From Mixta theicola (GTDB lineage Bacteria > Pseudomonadota > Gammaproteobacteria > Enterobacterales > Enterobacteriaceae), in NCBI RefSeq assembly GCF_002895925.1, contig NZ_NWUO01000007.1:1-64000 (forward strand): DNA of 64,000 nucleotides. The letters are read 5' to 3'. A model generated the notes under the pieces. The model did not search any database and was not told the DNA's origin. It saw only the letters and a list, made by a program, of their open reading frames with translations. Position numbers and translations under genes: made by a program. Shown piece by piece: positions 27,440 to 35,928 of the stretch. How positions within the stretch are numbered: position 1 is the first letter of the stretch; the number at the start of each line of letters is the position of its first letter.

Positions 27440-28204
27440 TCAGGGCAGCAGCAGCGTAACCGCCTGTTGCTGCAGATGCTGAGCCAGCGCTTCCGGTGGC
27501 GCGCTGTCGCTAATAAGCGCATCAAACCGATCCAGTTCGCCAATGCGCGCGGGCAGAACCTTATTAAATTTGCTGCTGTCAGCCAGCAGCACCTTACGCT
27601 GCGCCCGCGCCATAGCGCGAAGCTTTATCGGCAGTTCATTGAAGTTATAGCAGGTCGCGCCCTGGTGTAAGTCAACGCCGGCGGCGGAAATAAAGGCCAG
27701 CCCAGGACAGATCTCATCAAGAATAGACTGGCTGCCGGGCGGAGAAAATACCGCATTGTCAGGATGAAATTCACCGCCGCTGAGGATAACGCGACAGGCG
27801 CTTTTTTCTTTAAGCGCCAGGAAAGTATTGATGGCGCAGCAGACGGCGGTAAAGGGTAAACTCTCATCAATCGCATCGATCACCCACGGCATAGTGGTGC
27901 CGCAGTCAAAAAATACCGTATCGTTGGGTTTAATCAGGCCAGCTGCCAGCTGCGCCAGCTGGCGTTTTTTATTAACGTTATGCGACTGCTGATCGGAGAC
28001 AAAATAGTGTCCGTGCGCGCTTTTGGGATCGCTAACGATATAGCCGCCGAGCAAAACCAGGCAGGAGGGCTGCTCGTTAAGATCGCGACGAATGGTCATT
28101 TCTGAAACGCTTAACAGCCGCGCCGCCTCTTTCAGATGAATTTTATCAATGCGCTTGATCGCCTGCGCCAGTTTGTTGATGCGCTCGTCGCGTCGGGTTT
28201 CCAT
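27440..28204 (-). CDS. deoR: Deoxyribose operon repressor DeoR
   Basis: 254 residues. The N-terminal helix-turn-helix (ARLLSVSEMTIRRDLNEQPS, ~27-46) and the sugar-phosphate-sensing domain (FFDCGTTMPWVIDAID; FISAAGVDLHQGATCYNFNE; LLADSSKFNKV) follow E. coli DeoR nearly along the whole length, including the METRR start, more closely than any other DeoR-family member I can recall. DeoR represses deoCABD and is induced by deoxyribose 5-phosphate; a matching operator lies at 13549-13564. In E. coli deoR is far away, near dacC; here it sits between ettA and slt, about 10 kb from the operon. The ribosome-binding site is weak (GGGAACG). Confidence 0.88.
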   Translation of the reverse strand: METRRDERINKLAQAIKRIDKIHLKEAARLLSVSEMTIRRDLNEQPSCLVLLGGYIVSDPKSAHGHYFVSDQQSHNVNKKRQLAQLAAGLIKPNDTVFFDCGTTMPWVIDAIDESLPFTAVCCAINTFLALKEKSACRVILSGGEFHPDNAVFSPPGSQSILDEICPGLAFISAAGVDLHQGATCYNFNELPIKLRAMARAQRKVLLADSSKFNKVLPARIGELDRFDALISDSAPPEALAQHLQQQAVTLLLP

Positions 28205-28398
28205 TATCGCGTTCCCTTTTGCCTGTTTCCTCTATGTTAACGCTAAAAAAGTGGATCGTCAGCCGCTGCCGGGCGGCGTCTGTGATCGCCTGCCAAAAAG
28301 TAAATTTTGTGAAGAACGTGGCACGACGCCAGCCGCCTGGTTAGCATAAAGGGAGCCAGGCCATACGGCCGGATCGGATAACAGGAAGAGGAGAGCGT

Positions 28399-30333
28399 AT
28401 GGTGACCCACGGGAAGGAGAGATGGCGTTACTGGCTGGCTGGTTTCTGTCTGCTTGCCGCCAGTGGCAGCGTATTGGCGGATTCGCTGGATGAACAGCGC
28501 AGCCGCTACCAGCAAATTAAACAGGCATGGGATAATAATCAGATGGATGTGGTGGCGCAGCTGATGCCGACCCTGAAAGATTATCCGCTTTATCCTTATC
28601 TGGAATATCGCCAGCTGTCGCAGCAGCTTGATCAGGAAACCGGCCTGGCGGTCAACGCTTTTATTAAACGTTATCCGACTTTGCCGCCGGTGCGCACGCT
28701 GTCGTCACGCTTTGTGAATGAGCTGGCGCGGCGCGAGGACTGGCGCGGTCTGCTGGTGTTTAGCCCGCAGGAGCCGCAGCCGGTCGCCGCCCGCTGTAAC
28801 TGGTATTACGCCAAATGGGCTACCGGCCAGCAACAGGTCGCCTGGGAAGGGGCGAAGACCATCTGGCTACGTGGGAGTTCGCTGCCGAACGGCTGCGACA
28901 AACTCTTTTCTGCCTGGCAGGCGGCGGGCGAACAGACGCCGATTACCACGCTGGAGCGTATCCGTCTGGCGATGGTTGCGGGCAATACCAGCCTGGTTAA
29001 TTTCCTCGCTAAACAGCTGCCGTCCAATTATCAAACTATGGCTGATGCCATCGTCGCGCTGCAAAACGATCCCGCCACGGTGGAAGCATTCGCCCGTGGC
29101 GTTGGGCCGACTAACTTTACCCGGCAGGCGACCTCATTAGCGCTGGCGCGGCTGGCGCGTGAGGATATGGAAAATGCGCGCGCTATGATCCCCACGCTGG
29201 CACGCTTACAGCAGATGAGCGAGCAGCAAATCCAGGAACTGAAAGAAGCCGTTGCCTGGCAGCTAATGAGCCGGGATGTAACGACCGAACAGGCGCGCTG
29301 GCGCGATAGCGTGGTTATGAATAGCGCCTCGACGTCGCTGCTTGAGCGGCGCATACGTCTGGCCTTAAGCAATAACGATCGGCGTGGCTTAAATACTTGG
29401 ATTGCGCGGCTGGACCCTGACGCGAAGCAGAAAGACGAGTGGCAATACTGGCAGGCCGATCTATTGCTGGAGCGCGGGCGCAAAGAGGAAGCGGAAGAGA
29501 TCCTGCATAAGCTTATGCAGGAGCGCGGCTTCTATCCGATGGCGGCGGCGCAGCGTCTGGGGATGCCATACCCGCTGCGGGTGGATGAAGCGCCGCGTCC
29601 GGATAGCAGCCTTGATAACGGGCCGGAAATCGCTCGCGTGCGTGAGCTGATGTATTGGGGAATGGATAACCTCGCGCGTACGGAGTGGAGCCGGCTGGTT
29701 GCCAGCAAAACCGCCTCGCAACAGCAGATGCTGGCGCGTTACGCGCTGAATCACGGCTGGTGGGATCTGAGCGTGCAGGCCACGATAACCGGCAAGCTGT
29801 GGAATAATCTCGCCGAGCGCTTCCCGCTGGCGTGGCAGGAACAGTTCACCCAATATACGCGCGATAAAGCCATCCCGCCAAGCTACGCTATGGCGATCGC
29901 CCGGCAGGAAAGCGCATGGAATCCTAAAGCGCGTTCGCCGGTGGGCGCCGCCGGATTAATGCAGGTGATGCCCGCTACCGCCAGCCATACGGTGAAGATG
30001 TACAGTATTCCGGGCTACGTAAACAGCAGCCAGCTGCTGGATCCGCAAACCAATATTCAGATCGGCACTCAGTATCTGGAATATGTTTATCAGCAGTTTG
30101 ATCAGAATCGGATCTTCTCTTCTGCGGCGTACAACGCCGGGCCGGGAAGGGTACGCACCTGGCAGCGCGTCAGTAACGGCCAGCTGGATGCGGTTGCTTT
30201 TATTGAAACCATTCCTTTTTCGGAAACGCGCGGCTATGTGAAAAACGTGCTGGCTTATGACGCTTATTATCGTCATTTCCTCGGTCAACCGGATAATCTA
30301 CTGTCTAACGGCGAGTGGCAGCGTCGCTACTGA
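28399..30333 (+). CDS. slt: Soluble lytic murein transglycosylase Slt70
   Basis: A 644-residue periplasmic enzyme cleaving the MurNAc-GlcNAc bond with anhydro-sugar formation. Signal peptide residues 1-~27 (WLAGFCLLAASGSVLADS). A long alpha-superhelical U/L domain (~28-475) is followed by the lysozyme-like catalytic domain with the catalytic Glu in ARQESAWNPKA and the GAAGLMQVMP and YNAGPGRV motifs. AGGAGAG precedes the ATG. Length matches E. coli Slt. The trpR operator begins just after its stop. Confidence 0.96.
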   Translation: MVTHGKERWRYWLAGFCLLAASGSVLADSLDEQRSRYQQIKQAWDNNQMDVVAQLMPTLKDYPLYPYLEYRQLSQQLDQETGLAVNAFIKRYPTLPPVRTLSSRFVNELARREDWRGLLVFSPQEPQPVAARCNWYYAKWATGQQQVAWEGAKTIWLRGSSLPNGCDKLFSAWQAAGEQTPITTLERIRLAMVAGNTSLVNFLAKQLPSNYQTMADAIVALQNDPATVEAFARGVGPTNFTRQATSLALARLAREDMENARAMIPTLARLQQMSEQQIQELKEAVAWQLMSRDVTTEQARWRDSVVMNSASTSLLERRIRLALSNNDRRGLNTWIARLDPDAKQKDEWQYWQADLLLERGRKEEAEEILHKLMQERGFYPMAAAQRLGMPYPLRVDEAPRPDSSLDNGPEIARVRELMYWGMDNLARTEWSRLVASKTASQQQMLARYALNHGWWDLSVQATITGKLWNNLAERFPLAWQEQFTQYTRDKAIPPSYAMAIARQESAWNPKARSPVGAAGLMQVMPATASHTVKMYSIPGYVNSSQLLDPQTNIQIGTQYLEYVYQQFDQNRIFSSAAYNAGPGRVRTWQRVSNGQLDAVAFIETIPFSETRGYVKNVLAYDAYYRHFLGQPDNLLSNGEWQRRY

Positions 30334-30341
30334 ATATGTTA

Positions 30342-30373
30342 TTCTTCCGTACTCGCCAATGAGTACGGAAGAA
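30342..30373 (+). promoter_or_regulatory. Trp repressor operator overlapping the trpR leader and ribosome-binding site
   Basis: Perfect inverted repeat with 13-bp arms: TTCTTCCGTACTC (30342-30354) and GAGTACGGAAGAA (30361-30373), loop GCCAAT. The GTACTC...GAGTAC core is the TrpR operator signature, which fits the known autorepression of trpR. The right arm contains the purine-rich Shine-Dalgarno (GGAAGAA) four bases before the trpR ATG, so as RNA the same repeat would hide the ribosome-binding site. Confidence 0.8.
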
Positions 30374-30377
30374 TTTC

Positions 30378-30698
30378 ATGAGTCCACATTCCCCGATCCC
30401 GATGACTGAAGATCCGCAGGATGAAAACTGGCTACGTTTTGTTAGCCTGCTGGAGGAGGCGTTCCGGCAGGGTTTACAGCTGCCGCTGCTGCAGCTGATG
30501 ATGACCCCGGACGAGCGTGAAGCCTTTGGCACTCGTCTGCGCATCATTGAAGAACTGCTGCGTGGCGAGATGAGCCAACGCGAACTAAAAAACGATCTTG
30601 GCGTAGGAATTGCGACGATTACGCGCGGTTCTAATAGCCTGCGCGCCGCGCCGCCCGCGTTAAAAGCGTGGCTGGATGCGCAGCTGTTGATTAAATGA
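30378..30698 (+). CDS. trpR: Trp operon repressor
   Basis: A 106-residue all-helical repressor that binds L-tryptophan and controls trpEDCBA, aroH, mtr and itself. The helix-turn-helix region is [20 protein letters not shown] (~67-86); the tryptophan pocket ([12 protein letters not shown]) precedes it. It directly follows slt, as in E. coli, and is governed by the operator at 30342-30373. Its stop lies a few bases from the stop of convergent yjjX. Confidence 0.96.
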   Translation: MSPHSPIPMTEDPQDENWLRFVSLLEEAFRQGLQLPLLQLMMTPDEREAFGTRLRIIEELLRGEMSQRELKNDLGVGIATITRGSNSLRAAPPALKAWLDAQLLIK

Positions 30699-30704
30699 TA
30701 TCGC

Positions 30705-31238
30705 TTATTGCGGTGCGACCGGCTGCTGATAAATAGCGTTATGGAAAGGGCAAAGCGCCAGGACTAACGCCTGATAATAGACGCTGGTACGCGTCAGCAA
30801 ACCCTGCGTAAATACGCCAATCGCTCCGCCTTTATGTTTGATATTATCAATACCGGTAAGGCGCGCCATCTCTTCACCCAGTTCGTGACCGGCATGGATG
30901 CCCGCCATGACGGGCGCAGGTAAGGTGAAACTGGCCGAGCGGGATTCGCCGCGCTGCTTATGATCTTCCACCACCATCCACGCAAAAGCGTCGTCGCCTT
31001 CAATGCCCGCTTCAATCGCTACCCAAAAATCTGCTTCAGGTCTGACCTGACGTGCATTCATTACCCGCTGGCGTGCGCCAGTTCGCGTTTCTGCATTCGT
31101 TAGCGGCTGAGCGGCCACGCCGCTGTCGACCTCGACGCCCTCAATGTGGCAGGATCCTTCGCCGAAGACATCATGAAAGGCCTGAGAGATGGCACTAACT
31201 TTGGCCGGATTGGTGGTAGCAGCAACAACATGGTACAT
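30705..31238 (-). CDS. yjjX: Inosine/xanthosine triphosphatase YjjX
   Basis: A 177-residue house-cleaning NTPase that hydrolyses ITP/XTP. Family motifs are the N-terminal [16 protein letters not shown], the [13 protein letters not shown] segment near 43 and the [13 protein letters not shown] motif near 71. It is divergent from gpmB and convergent with trpR, the arrangement found in E. coli. Confidence 0.94.
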   Translation of the reverse strand: MYHVVAATTNPAKVSAISQAFHDVFGEGSCHIEGVEVDSGVAAQPLTNAETRTGARQRVMNARQVRPEADFWVAIEAGIEGDDAFAWMVVEDHKQRGESRSASFTLPAPVMAGIHAGHELGEEMARLTGIDNIKHKGGAIGVFTQGLLTRTSVYYQALVLALCPFHNAIYQQPVAPQ

Positions 31239-31288
31239 AATTACCTGAACCTTCTACGCAATTTTGACGCAGTATAACGGAAAAAAGC

Positions 31289-31936
31289 ATGTTACAGGTC
31301 TATCTTGTTCGCCACGGGGAAACGGTTTGGAACGCGGCCAGGCGCATTCAGGGGCAGTCGGATAGCGCGCTGACTAAAAAAGGTGAGCAGCAGGCTCGGC
31401 AGGTCGGCGAGCGGGTGAGACCGCTGGGAATTACGCACGTTATCAGCAGTGATTTAGGCCGTACGCGTCGTACTGCGGAAATTATCGCAGACGCCTGTGG
31501 CTGCAGCGTTACGCTCGACGCACGGCTACGTGAGCTGAATATGGGCGTGCTGGAACAGCGTCCGATCGATACGCTGAGCGCAGAGGAAGAGGGCTGGCGG
31601 CGTACGTTAGTTAACGGTACGGAAAATGGCCGCATTCCGGAAGGCGAAAGCATGGCGGAACTGGCGGAGCGTATGCATCAGGCGCTAAATGCCTGCCTTG
31701 ATCTCCCGGCGGGAAGCCGACCGCTGTTGATCAGTCATGGTATGGCGCTGGGCGTGCTGATTAGCACGCTGCTGGGGCTACCTGCCCATGCAGAGCGGCG
31801 GCTGCGGCTGCGTAACTGTTCGCTGTCGCGGGTCGATCATCAGCAAAGCGCCTGGCTGGCAACCGGCTGGGTAGTGGAAACCGCAGGCGATATTTCGCAT
31901 CTCGATCTGCCTGCGCTGGATGAACTGCAGCGCTAA
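31289..31936 (+). CDS. gpmB: Phosphoglycerate-mutase-family phosphatase GpmB
   Basis: 215 residues of the histidine-phosphatase superfamily: phosphohistidine motif VRHGETVWN at residues 7-15, the second catalytic His in ISHGMALG near 151, and the proton donor region RELNMGVLEQ near 80. Called phosphoglycerate mutase 2 historically; in E. coli the protein (YtjC) is better described as a broad phosphatase. Divergent from yjjX and convergent with rob, as in E. coli. Confidence 0.95.
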   Translation: MLQVYLVRHGETVWNAARRIQGQSDSALTKKGEQQARQVGERVRPLGITHVISSDLGRTRRTAEIIADACGCSVTLDARLRELNMGVLEQRPIDTLSAEEEGWRRTLVNGTENGRIPEGESMAELAERMHQALNACLDLPAGSRPLLISHGMALGVLISTLLGLPAHAERRLRLRNCSLSRVDHQQSAWLATGWVVETAGDISHLDLPALDELQR

Positions 31937-31943
31937 ACAAACA

Positions 31944-31960
31944 GGCCCGCAATGCGGGCC
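31944..31960. terminator. Bidirectional terminator hairpin between gpmB and rob
   Basis: GGCCCGC (31944-31950) pairs with GCGGGCC (31954-31960). The minus-strand side continues TGTTTGTTT (end of rob), the plus-strand side CAAAAAATTA; it fits best as the rob terminator. Confidence 0.6.
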
Positions 31961-31970
31961 CAAAAAATTA

Positions 31971-32849
31971 TCAGCTGTCGGTGCGGAGGATCGGAATCAA
32001 ATATTCGCAGCGGATCTCTTTTGGTGGCTCGGAGCGTTTCTTGCCGCCGGGCGTATAAAAACGTTCAATATCTTGCCCCTGACGGCGCGTCAGCTGCAGC
32101 GTCGGCATGCAGGTGCCGTAAAGCATCAGGATAAACTCCTGTAGCTGGCTGCGCGGGCCTTCATAATTAAACTGGACATAATCGCCGCCTTCCAGCAGTA
32201 CGGTTTGCGTCGACTGCATCGTTTTGGGCAACTGATCGGACGGTACTGCAGTGGTATACAGTATCTCCTGTTCGTCATCCTTTTCCTGGCTTGGACGTAC
32301 CTGATGCAGCCCATAAAGCACCGGCGGGATCGTATCCGTTTCCTGCAGGAACAGCTGCCAGAAATGGTTTCGCATCTCATCGCGATAGCGAGAGATTTGT
32401 TCCAGCGTACAGCTATAGCTCTGCGTTTGCCCCACCAGCACGGTTTCCGGCAGCGTGACAAAGCGCGCTTCCGGCAGCGTCGAATTATCCAGGCTAATCG
32501 GCGGACGCAGCCCATAAGCGTTCCATTCTGACGCACGACGATAGTATGCCGGCGTTTGATTAAACTGTTTTTTAAAGGCGCGGGTAAAGGTCTGCTGTGA
32601 GTCGAAACGGTACTGCAGGGCGATATCCAGAATCGGACGGCTGGTAAGACGTAGCGCTACCGCTGCTTTTGACAGACGTCGGGCGCGAATATAGGCACCA
32701 ATCGCATGGCTGGTTACCTCTTTAAACATTCTTTGCAGATGCCATTTGGAGTAACCTGCTTTTGCCGCCACATTGTCCAGTGACAGGGGCTGATCGAGAT
32801 GGCTCTCCAGCCAAACAAGCAAATCGCGAATGATACCAGCTTGGTCCAT
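31971..32849 (-). CDS. rob: Right origin-binding protein Rob (AraC/XylS family)
   Basis: 292 residues. The N-terminal double helix-turn-helix (SLDNVAAKAGYSKWHLQRMF; DIALQYRFDSQQTFTRAFKK) is that of the MarA/SoxS/Rob regulators; the C-terminal ~170 residues are the GyrI-like ligand-binding domain. Rob activates multidrug efflux, acid and solvent tolerance genes. An upstream frame extension to 32921 exists but GAGGATG and the conserved MDQAGIIRDLLVWLE start put initiation at 32849. Confidence 0.95.
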   Translation of the reverse strand: MDQAGIIRDLLVWLESHLDQPLSLDNVAAKAGYSKWHLQRMFKEVTSHAIGAYIRARRLSKAAVALRLTSRPILDIALQYRFDSQQTFTRAFKKQFNQTPAYYRRASEWNAYGLRPPISLDNSTLPEARFVTLPETVLVGQTQSYSCTLEQISRYRDEMRNHFWQLFLQETDTIPPVLYGLHQVRPSQEKDDEQEILYTTAVPSDQLPKTMQSTQTVLLEGGDYVQFNYEGPRSQLQEFILMLYGTCMPTLQLTRRQGQDIERFYTPGGKKRSEPPKEIRCEYLIPILRTDS

Positions 32850-33048
32850 AAAACATCCTCTTATACTTAGATTGGCGCAGGCAACGCAAGGTCGCGGGAT
32901 CATAGCACTGAATGCGCACAAAACGCTGAAGGTTTTACTTATTAGATTGTGCTATACCCATGACAAATGGAGAGCGATAAAATGAGTCGGGCTTATCCTT
33001 AGCGGGTCGCAACAGCTAATAAACTTAATAATATCTATTGGTAACGAG

Positions 33049-33525
33049 ATGATAATAAAAAATTTGTTAATAATTACAATGGCAACCTTATTCTCTGCCG
33101 GCGTGGCCGCCGAAGAGATCGGCTCGGTGGATACCGTGTTCAAAATGTTTGGGCCTGACCATAAAATCGTGGTTGAGGCTTTTGACGATCCGGAAGTGGA
33201 AAATGTGACCTGTTATCTTAGTCGCGCTAAAACCGGAGGGATTAAAGGAGGCCTGGGACTGGCGGAAGATACGTCTGACTCGGCTATTTCCTGTCAGCAG
33301 GTCGGGCCGGTGACCTTAAGCGATCGCATTGCGCAGGGGAAAGCGCAGGGCGAAATGGTTTTCCGCAAGCGCACCTCATTATTATTTAAGAAGCTGCAGG
33401 TTGTGCGTTTCTACGATCAAAAACGGAACGCGCTAATTTATCTTTCTTATTCAGATAAAATCGTGGAAGGATCGCCTAAAAATGCGCTGAGTGCGGTACC
33501 CATTATGCCGTGGGGCGCTAAATGA
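33049..33525 (+). CDS. creA: CreA family periplasmic protein
   Basis: 158 residues with a signal peptide (about 1-21, [16 protein letters not shown]) and the conserved [20 protein letters not shown] start of the mature protein. It follows E. coli CreA throughout ([20 protein letters not shown]). Function is not known. In E. coli it heads creABCD; here creBCD are missing and arcA follows convergently, so only the orphan creA is retained. Confidence 0.93.
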   Translation: MIIKNLLIITMATLFSAGVAAEEIGSVDTVFKMFGPDHKIVVEAFDDPEVENVTCYLSRAKTGGIKGGLGLAEDTSDSAISCQQVGPVTLSDRIAQGKAQGEMVFRKRTSLLFKKLQVVRFYDQKRNALIYLSYSDKIVEGSPKNALSAVPIMPWGAK

Positions 33526-33553
33526 AAAAACGGCGAGTCGCCTCGCCGTTTTT
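33526..33553. terminator. Bidirectional terminator between creA and arcA
   Basis: AAAAACGGCGAG (33526-33537) pairs with CTCGCCGTTTTT (33542-33553), loop TCGC. Both strands end in a T-run, so it can stop creA and arcA transcription alike. Confidence 0.9.
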
Positions 33554-33559
33554 AAAGGA

Positions 33560-34276
33560 TTATTCCTGCAGGTCGCCGCAGAAACGGTAACCTTCGCCGT
33601 GGATGGTGGCGATGATTTCTGGGGTATCCGGCGTTGATTCGAAGTGCTTACGAATACGACGAATCGTGACGTCAACCGTACGGTCGTGCGGTTTTAACTC
33701 ACGACCGGTCATTTTTTTCAGCAAATCGCCACGGGTTTGAATCTTGCCTGGGTTTTCGCAGAAGTGCAGCATGGCGCGGAACTCACTGCGCGGCAACTTA
33801 TACTGTTCACCATTCGGGCTGATCAGCGAGCGGCTGTTAATATCCAGTTCCCAGCCGTTGAATTTATAGCTTTCAACCTGCTTACGCTCTTCGCTGATCG
33901 CGGAGAGATTCATGGTGCGTGACAGCAGATTGCGCGCGCGAATGGTTAATTCACGCGGATTGAAGGGCTTGGTGATGTAATCATCAGCGCCAATTTCCAG
34001 ACCCAGAATTTTATCAACTTCATTGTCGCGCCCGGTTAAAAACATCAGGGCAACGTTTGCCTGCTCGCGTAGCTCACGCGCCAGTAACAGACCATTTTTA
34101 CCTGGCAGATTAATATCCATAATCACCAGATTAATATCGTTATCGGTCAATACCTGATGCATCTCTGCGCCATCCGTCGCTTCGAACACTTCATAGCCTT
34201 CGGCTTCAAAAATGCTCTTTAGAGTGTTACGCGTGACTAGTTCATCTTCAACGATAAGAATATGCGGGATCTGCAT
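33560..34276 (-). CDS. arcA: Two-component response regulator ArcA
   Basis: 238 residues: receiver domain (phospho-acceptor Asp54 in [12 protein letters not shown], Lys in DYITKPFNP) and OmpR-type winged helix (residues ~135-235, [31 protein letters not shown]). With the sensor ArcB it represses respiratory metabolism under low oxygen. The frame is open 23 codons further upstream, but the start at 34276 gives the universal [12 protein letters not shown] and the E. coli length. An FNR-like site lies about 270 bp upstream. Confidence 0.97.
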   Translation of the reverse strand: MQIPHILIVEDELVTRNTLKSIFEAEGYEVFEATDGAEMHQVLTDNDINLVIMDINLPGKNGLLLARELREQANVALMFLTGRDNEVDKILGLEIGADDYITKPFNPRELTIRARNLLSRTMNLSAISEERKQVESYKFNGWELDINSRSLISPNGEQYKLPRSEFRAMLHFCENPGKIQTRGDLLKKMTGRELKPHDRTVDVTIRRIRKHFESTPDTPEIIATIHGEGYRFCGDLQE

Positions 34277-34360
34277 GAGTTCGCTACCTAAAATTTGCCA
34301 ACAAAATCGGAAACAGGATGTACTGCCGTTAACGCCGCAAAGCAAATAGTGTTTGCCCGA

Positions 34361-34500
34361 ATAACTGAAGTACAGAATTATGTTCTTGATGCACCATCCA
34401 TCAACGTCAACAACATTGTCAGCTCAGCCATAAGGATGAATCCTGCATGCCTCGGCAGTGCCAAATGGCCGTCATCCTAGCTGCATTAACAGCAACATAA
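34361..34500 (+). pseudogene. yjjY: Degenerate yjjY homologue in the arcA leader region
   Basis: The DNA divergent from arcA still resembles E. coli yjjY at both ends. One frame reads [20 protein letters not shown] (cf. recalled E. coli TKVRNCVLDALSINVNNIIS); another frame reads MAVILAALTAT then stop (cf. TAVILTILTAT). The ATG is replaced by ATA at 34361, and the span is 140 nt instead of 141, so the halves are out of frame. The sequence is conserved but not translatable, which suggests that it is retained as arcA leader DNA rather than as a gene. The comparison uses a remembered YjjY sequence. Confidence 0.55.
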
Positions 34501-34541
34501 CAGCGCAGACTACAACCGATAAGCATTAAAACAACGCTTCG

Positions 34542-34555
34542 TTGACTTATATCAA
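34542..34555 (-). promoter_or_regulatory. FNR-like site upstream of arcA
   Basis: TTGACTTATATCAA matches the FNR consensus TTGAT-N4-ATCAA with one mismatch. arcA is FNR-activated in E. coli and has a long leader there; the distance to the arcA ATG (about 270 nt) is compatible. The surrounding DNA (34500-34820) is very AT-rich and probably carries several promoters for arcA and lasT. Confidence 0.5.
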
Positions 34556-34890
34556 ATCAAGTGTAGCACGTTAACACTTTTGTGAAAAATGCTCATCAGA
34601 ATGCCAGCTTAGCTCACAATAATCGGGTCTTAACCCGCGTCTTAGCCAACTGATAGTGGATAAAAGTTTACTAAGTTAATTATTAAAATACAATTTTGAT
34701 TTATAAGATCTTATTTATGATATTTCTTTGTTATTAATGTTTGGATTAATTAAACAGTTTAAAGACGTTAAATCTCAGTTTTTGCCGTCAAAAATTTTTA
34801 GGTTAGTAACTTGTTATGTAATTGATACTATTATTTAACATGCCGTCGTGTCACAGTATGGCCGTTCGTAAATTTATCTTCAGGATTTAT

Positions 34891-35571
34891 ATGCGTTTTC
34901 CGCTTATTCTTGTTTCTCCTGCCCGCCCGGAAAATATCGGTGCGGCCGCGCGCGCTATGAAAACTATGGGGTTTTCTGAATTGCGTATTGTTCAAAGCGA
35001 AGCCTGGCGAGATCCGGCAACGCGTATCGTGGCGCACGGGGCGGGGGACATCATTGATAATATTCAACATTATCCCTCTCTTTCCGCTGCGCTGGCGGAT
35101 ATTGATTTTTCGGTAGCGACTACCGCACGCAGCCGGGCCAGGTTTCGTTATTACGCGACGCCGCAACAGGTAGAAACGATTTTGCGCGAGAAGCAGCAAT
35201 GGGTAAGCAGTATGGCGCTGGTTTTCGGCCGGGAAGATAGCGGTTTGACTAATGAAGAATTAGAGCAGGTAGACTTACTGACCGGCATTCCTATGGCCAA
35301 CGATTATCCTTCGTTGAATCTGGGGCAGGCGGTGATGGTCTATTGCTATCAGCTGGCTTCGTTAAGAGAGGTGGCCGCGACGGCGGCCGTAGCGGCGGAT
35401 AGCCAGCAGCTTGATGCGCTGCGTCAGCGTTTGTCGGCGCTGCTGGAACGGCTGAATGTCGCCGATGATGAAAAGCTGGCGGACTGGTTACAACAGCGTA
35501 TCGGCCTGCTGGAACAGCGTGACAGCGCCATGCTGCATCGACTGCTGCATGACATTGAAAAAAATCTCTAG
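34891..35571 (+). CDS. lasT: tRNA/rRNA methyltransferase LasT (SPOUT/TrmJ family)
   Basis: 226 residues. The SPOUT methyltransferase motifs are present: ILVSPARPENIGAAARAMKT at residues 6-25, ALVFGREDSGLTNEEL near 107 and IPMANDYPSLNLGQAV near 131. It matches E. coli YjtD (LasT), located likewise between arcA and thrL. The frame is open from 34822, but CAGGA and the MRFPLILVSPA start place initiation at 34891. The target nucleotide is not established for this paralogue of TrmJ. Confidence 0.9.
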   Translation: MRFPLILVSPARPENIGAAARAMKTMGFSELRIVQSEAWRDPATRIVAHGAGDIIDNIQHYPSLSAALADIDFSVATTARSRARFRYYATPQQVETILREKQQWVSSMALVFGREDSGLTNEELEQVDLLTGIPMANDYPSLNLGQAVMVYCYQLASLREVAATAAVAADSQQLDALRQRLSALLERLNVADDEKLADWLQQRIGLLEQRDSAMLHRLLHDIEKNL

Positions 35572-35708
35572 AGAAAAATTTGGATTGCGTGCGCGAATCT
35601 GGTTAATGATCCCAGCCAGCGGAAAGGGCGTAACAGATTTCTCCGGGCGGCGGCGGCTTTTGACGTTTCCGCTGTGGTTGCGGCTGTTTTTCAGCGGCGA
35701 TAAAACCG

Positions 35709-35737
35709 TTGACTTCATCAGGCGATTGCTTTACTTC
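35709..35737 (+). promoter_or_regulatory. Putative promoter of the thr operon
   Basis: TTGACT (35709-35714), a 17-nt spacer and TACTTC (35732-35737). The -10 match is modest, but the position, about 40 nt before thrL, is that expected for thrLp. Confidence 0.4.
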
Positions 35738-35778
35738 TGAAAAGCAGACAGACACGGAAACAGACAGACAAAATCGAC

Positions 35779-35847
35779 ATGCGTACAAACAGCCTGAACA
35801 CCACCATTATTACTACCACCATTACCACAGGTAACGGTGCGGGCTGA
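35779..35847 (+). CDS. thrL: Threonine operon leader peptide
   Basis: A 22-residue ORF, MRTNSLNTTIITTTITTGNG then AG, with eight Thr and three Ile codons, mostly consecutive. The E. coli leader (21 residues) has the same TTITTGNGAG ending but a different start. Ribosome stalling at Thr/Ile codons when charged tRNA is scarce should prevent formation of the terminator at 35864-35901. It is too short for ordinary ORF listings but clear from context. Confidence 0.93.
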   Translation: MRTNSLNTTIITTTITTGNGAG

Positions 35848-35863
35848 CGCATACAGGAAAAAG

Positions 35864-35901
35864 AAAAAAAGCCCGCACCTGATAAGTGCGGGCTTTTTTT
35901 T
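35864..35901 (+). terminator. Threonine operon attenuator
   Basis: GCCCGCAC (35871-35878) and GTGCGGGC (35886-35893) form the terminator stem, with an A-run before and eight T after. GGTGCGGGCT (35836-35845), the end of the thrL frame, is complementary to the left arm (AGCCCGCACC) and can act as the competing strand. Confidence 0.92.
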
Positions 35902-35928
35902 CGGCTTAAATTCAGGAGATTCTTAACC

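Noticed and set aside
35456-35740. 94-codon plus-strand frame across the end of lasT and the thr promoter
   Set aside because: Basic, low-information translation in a shadow frame; it covers the lasT coding end and promoter DNA.
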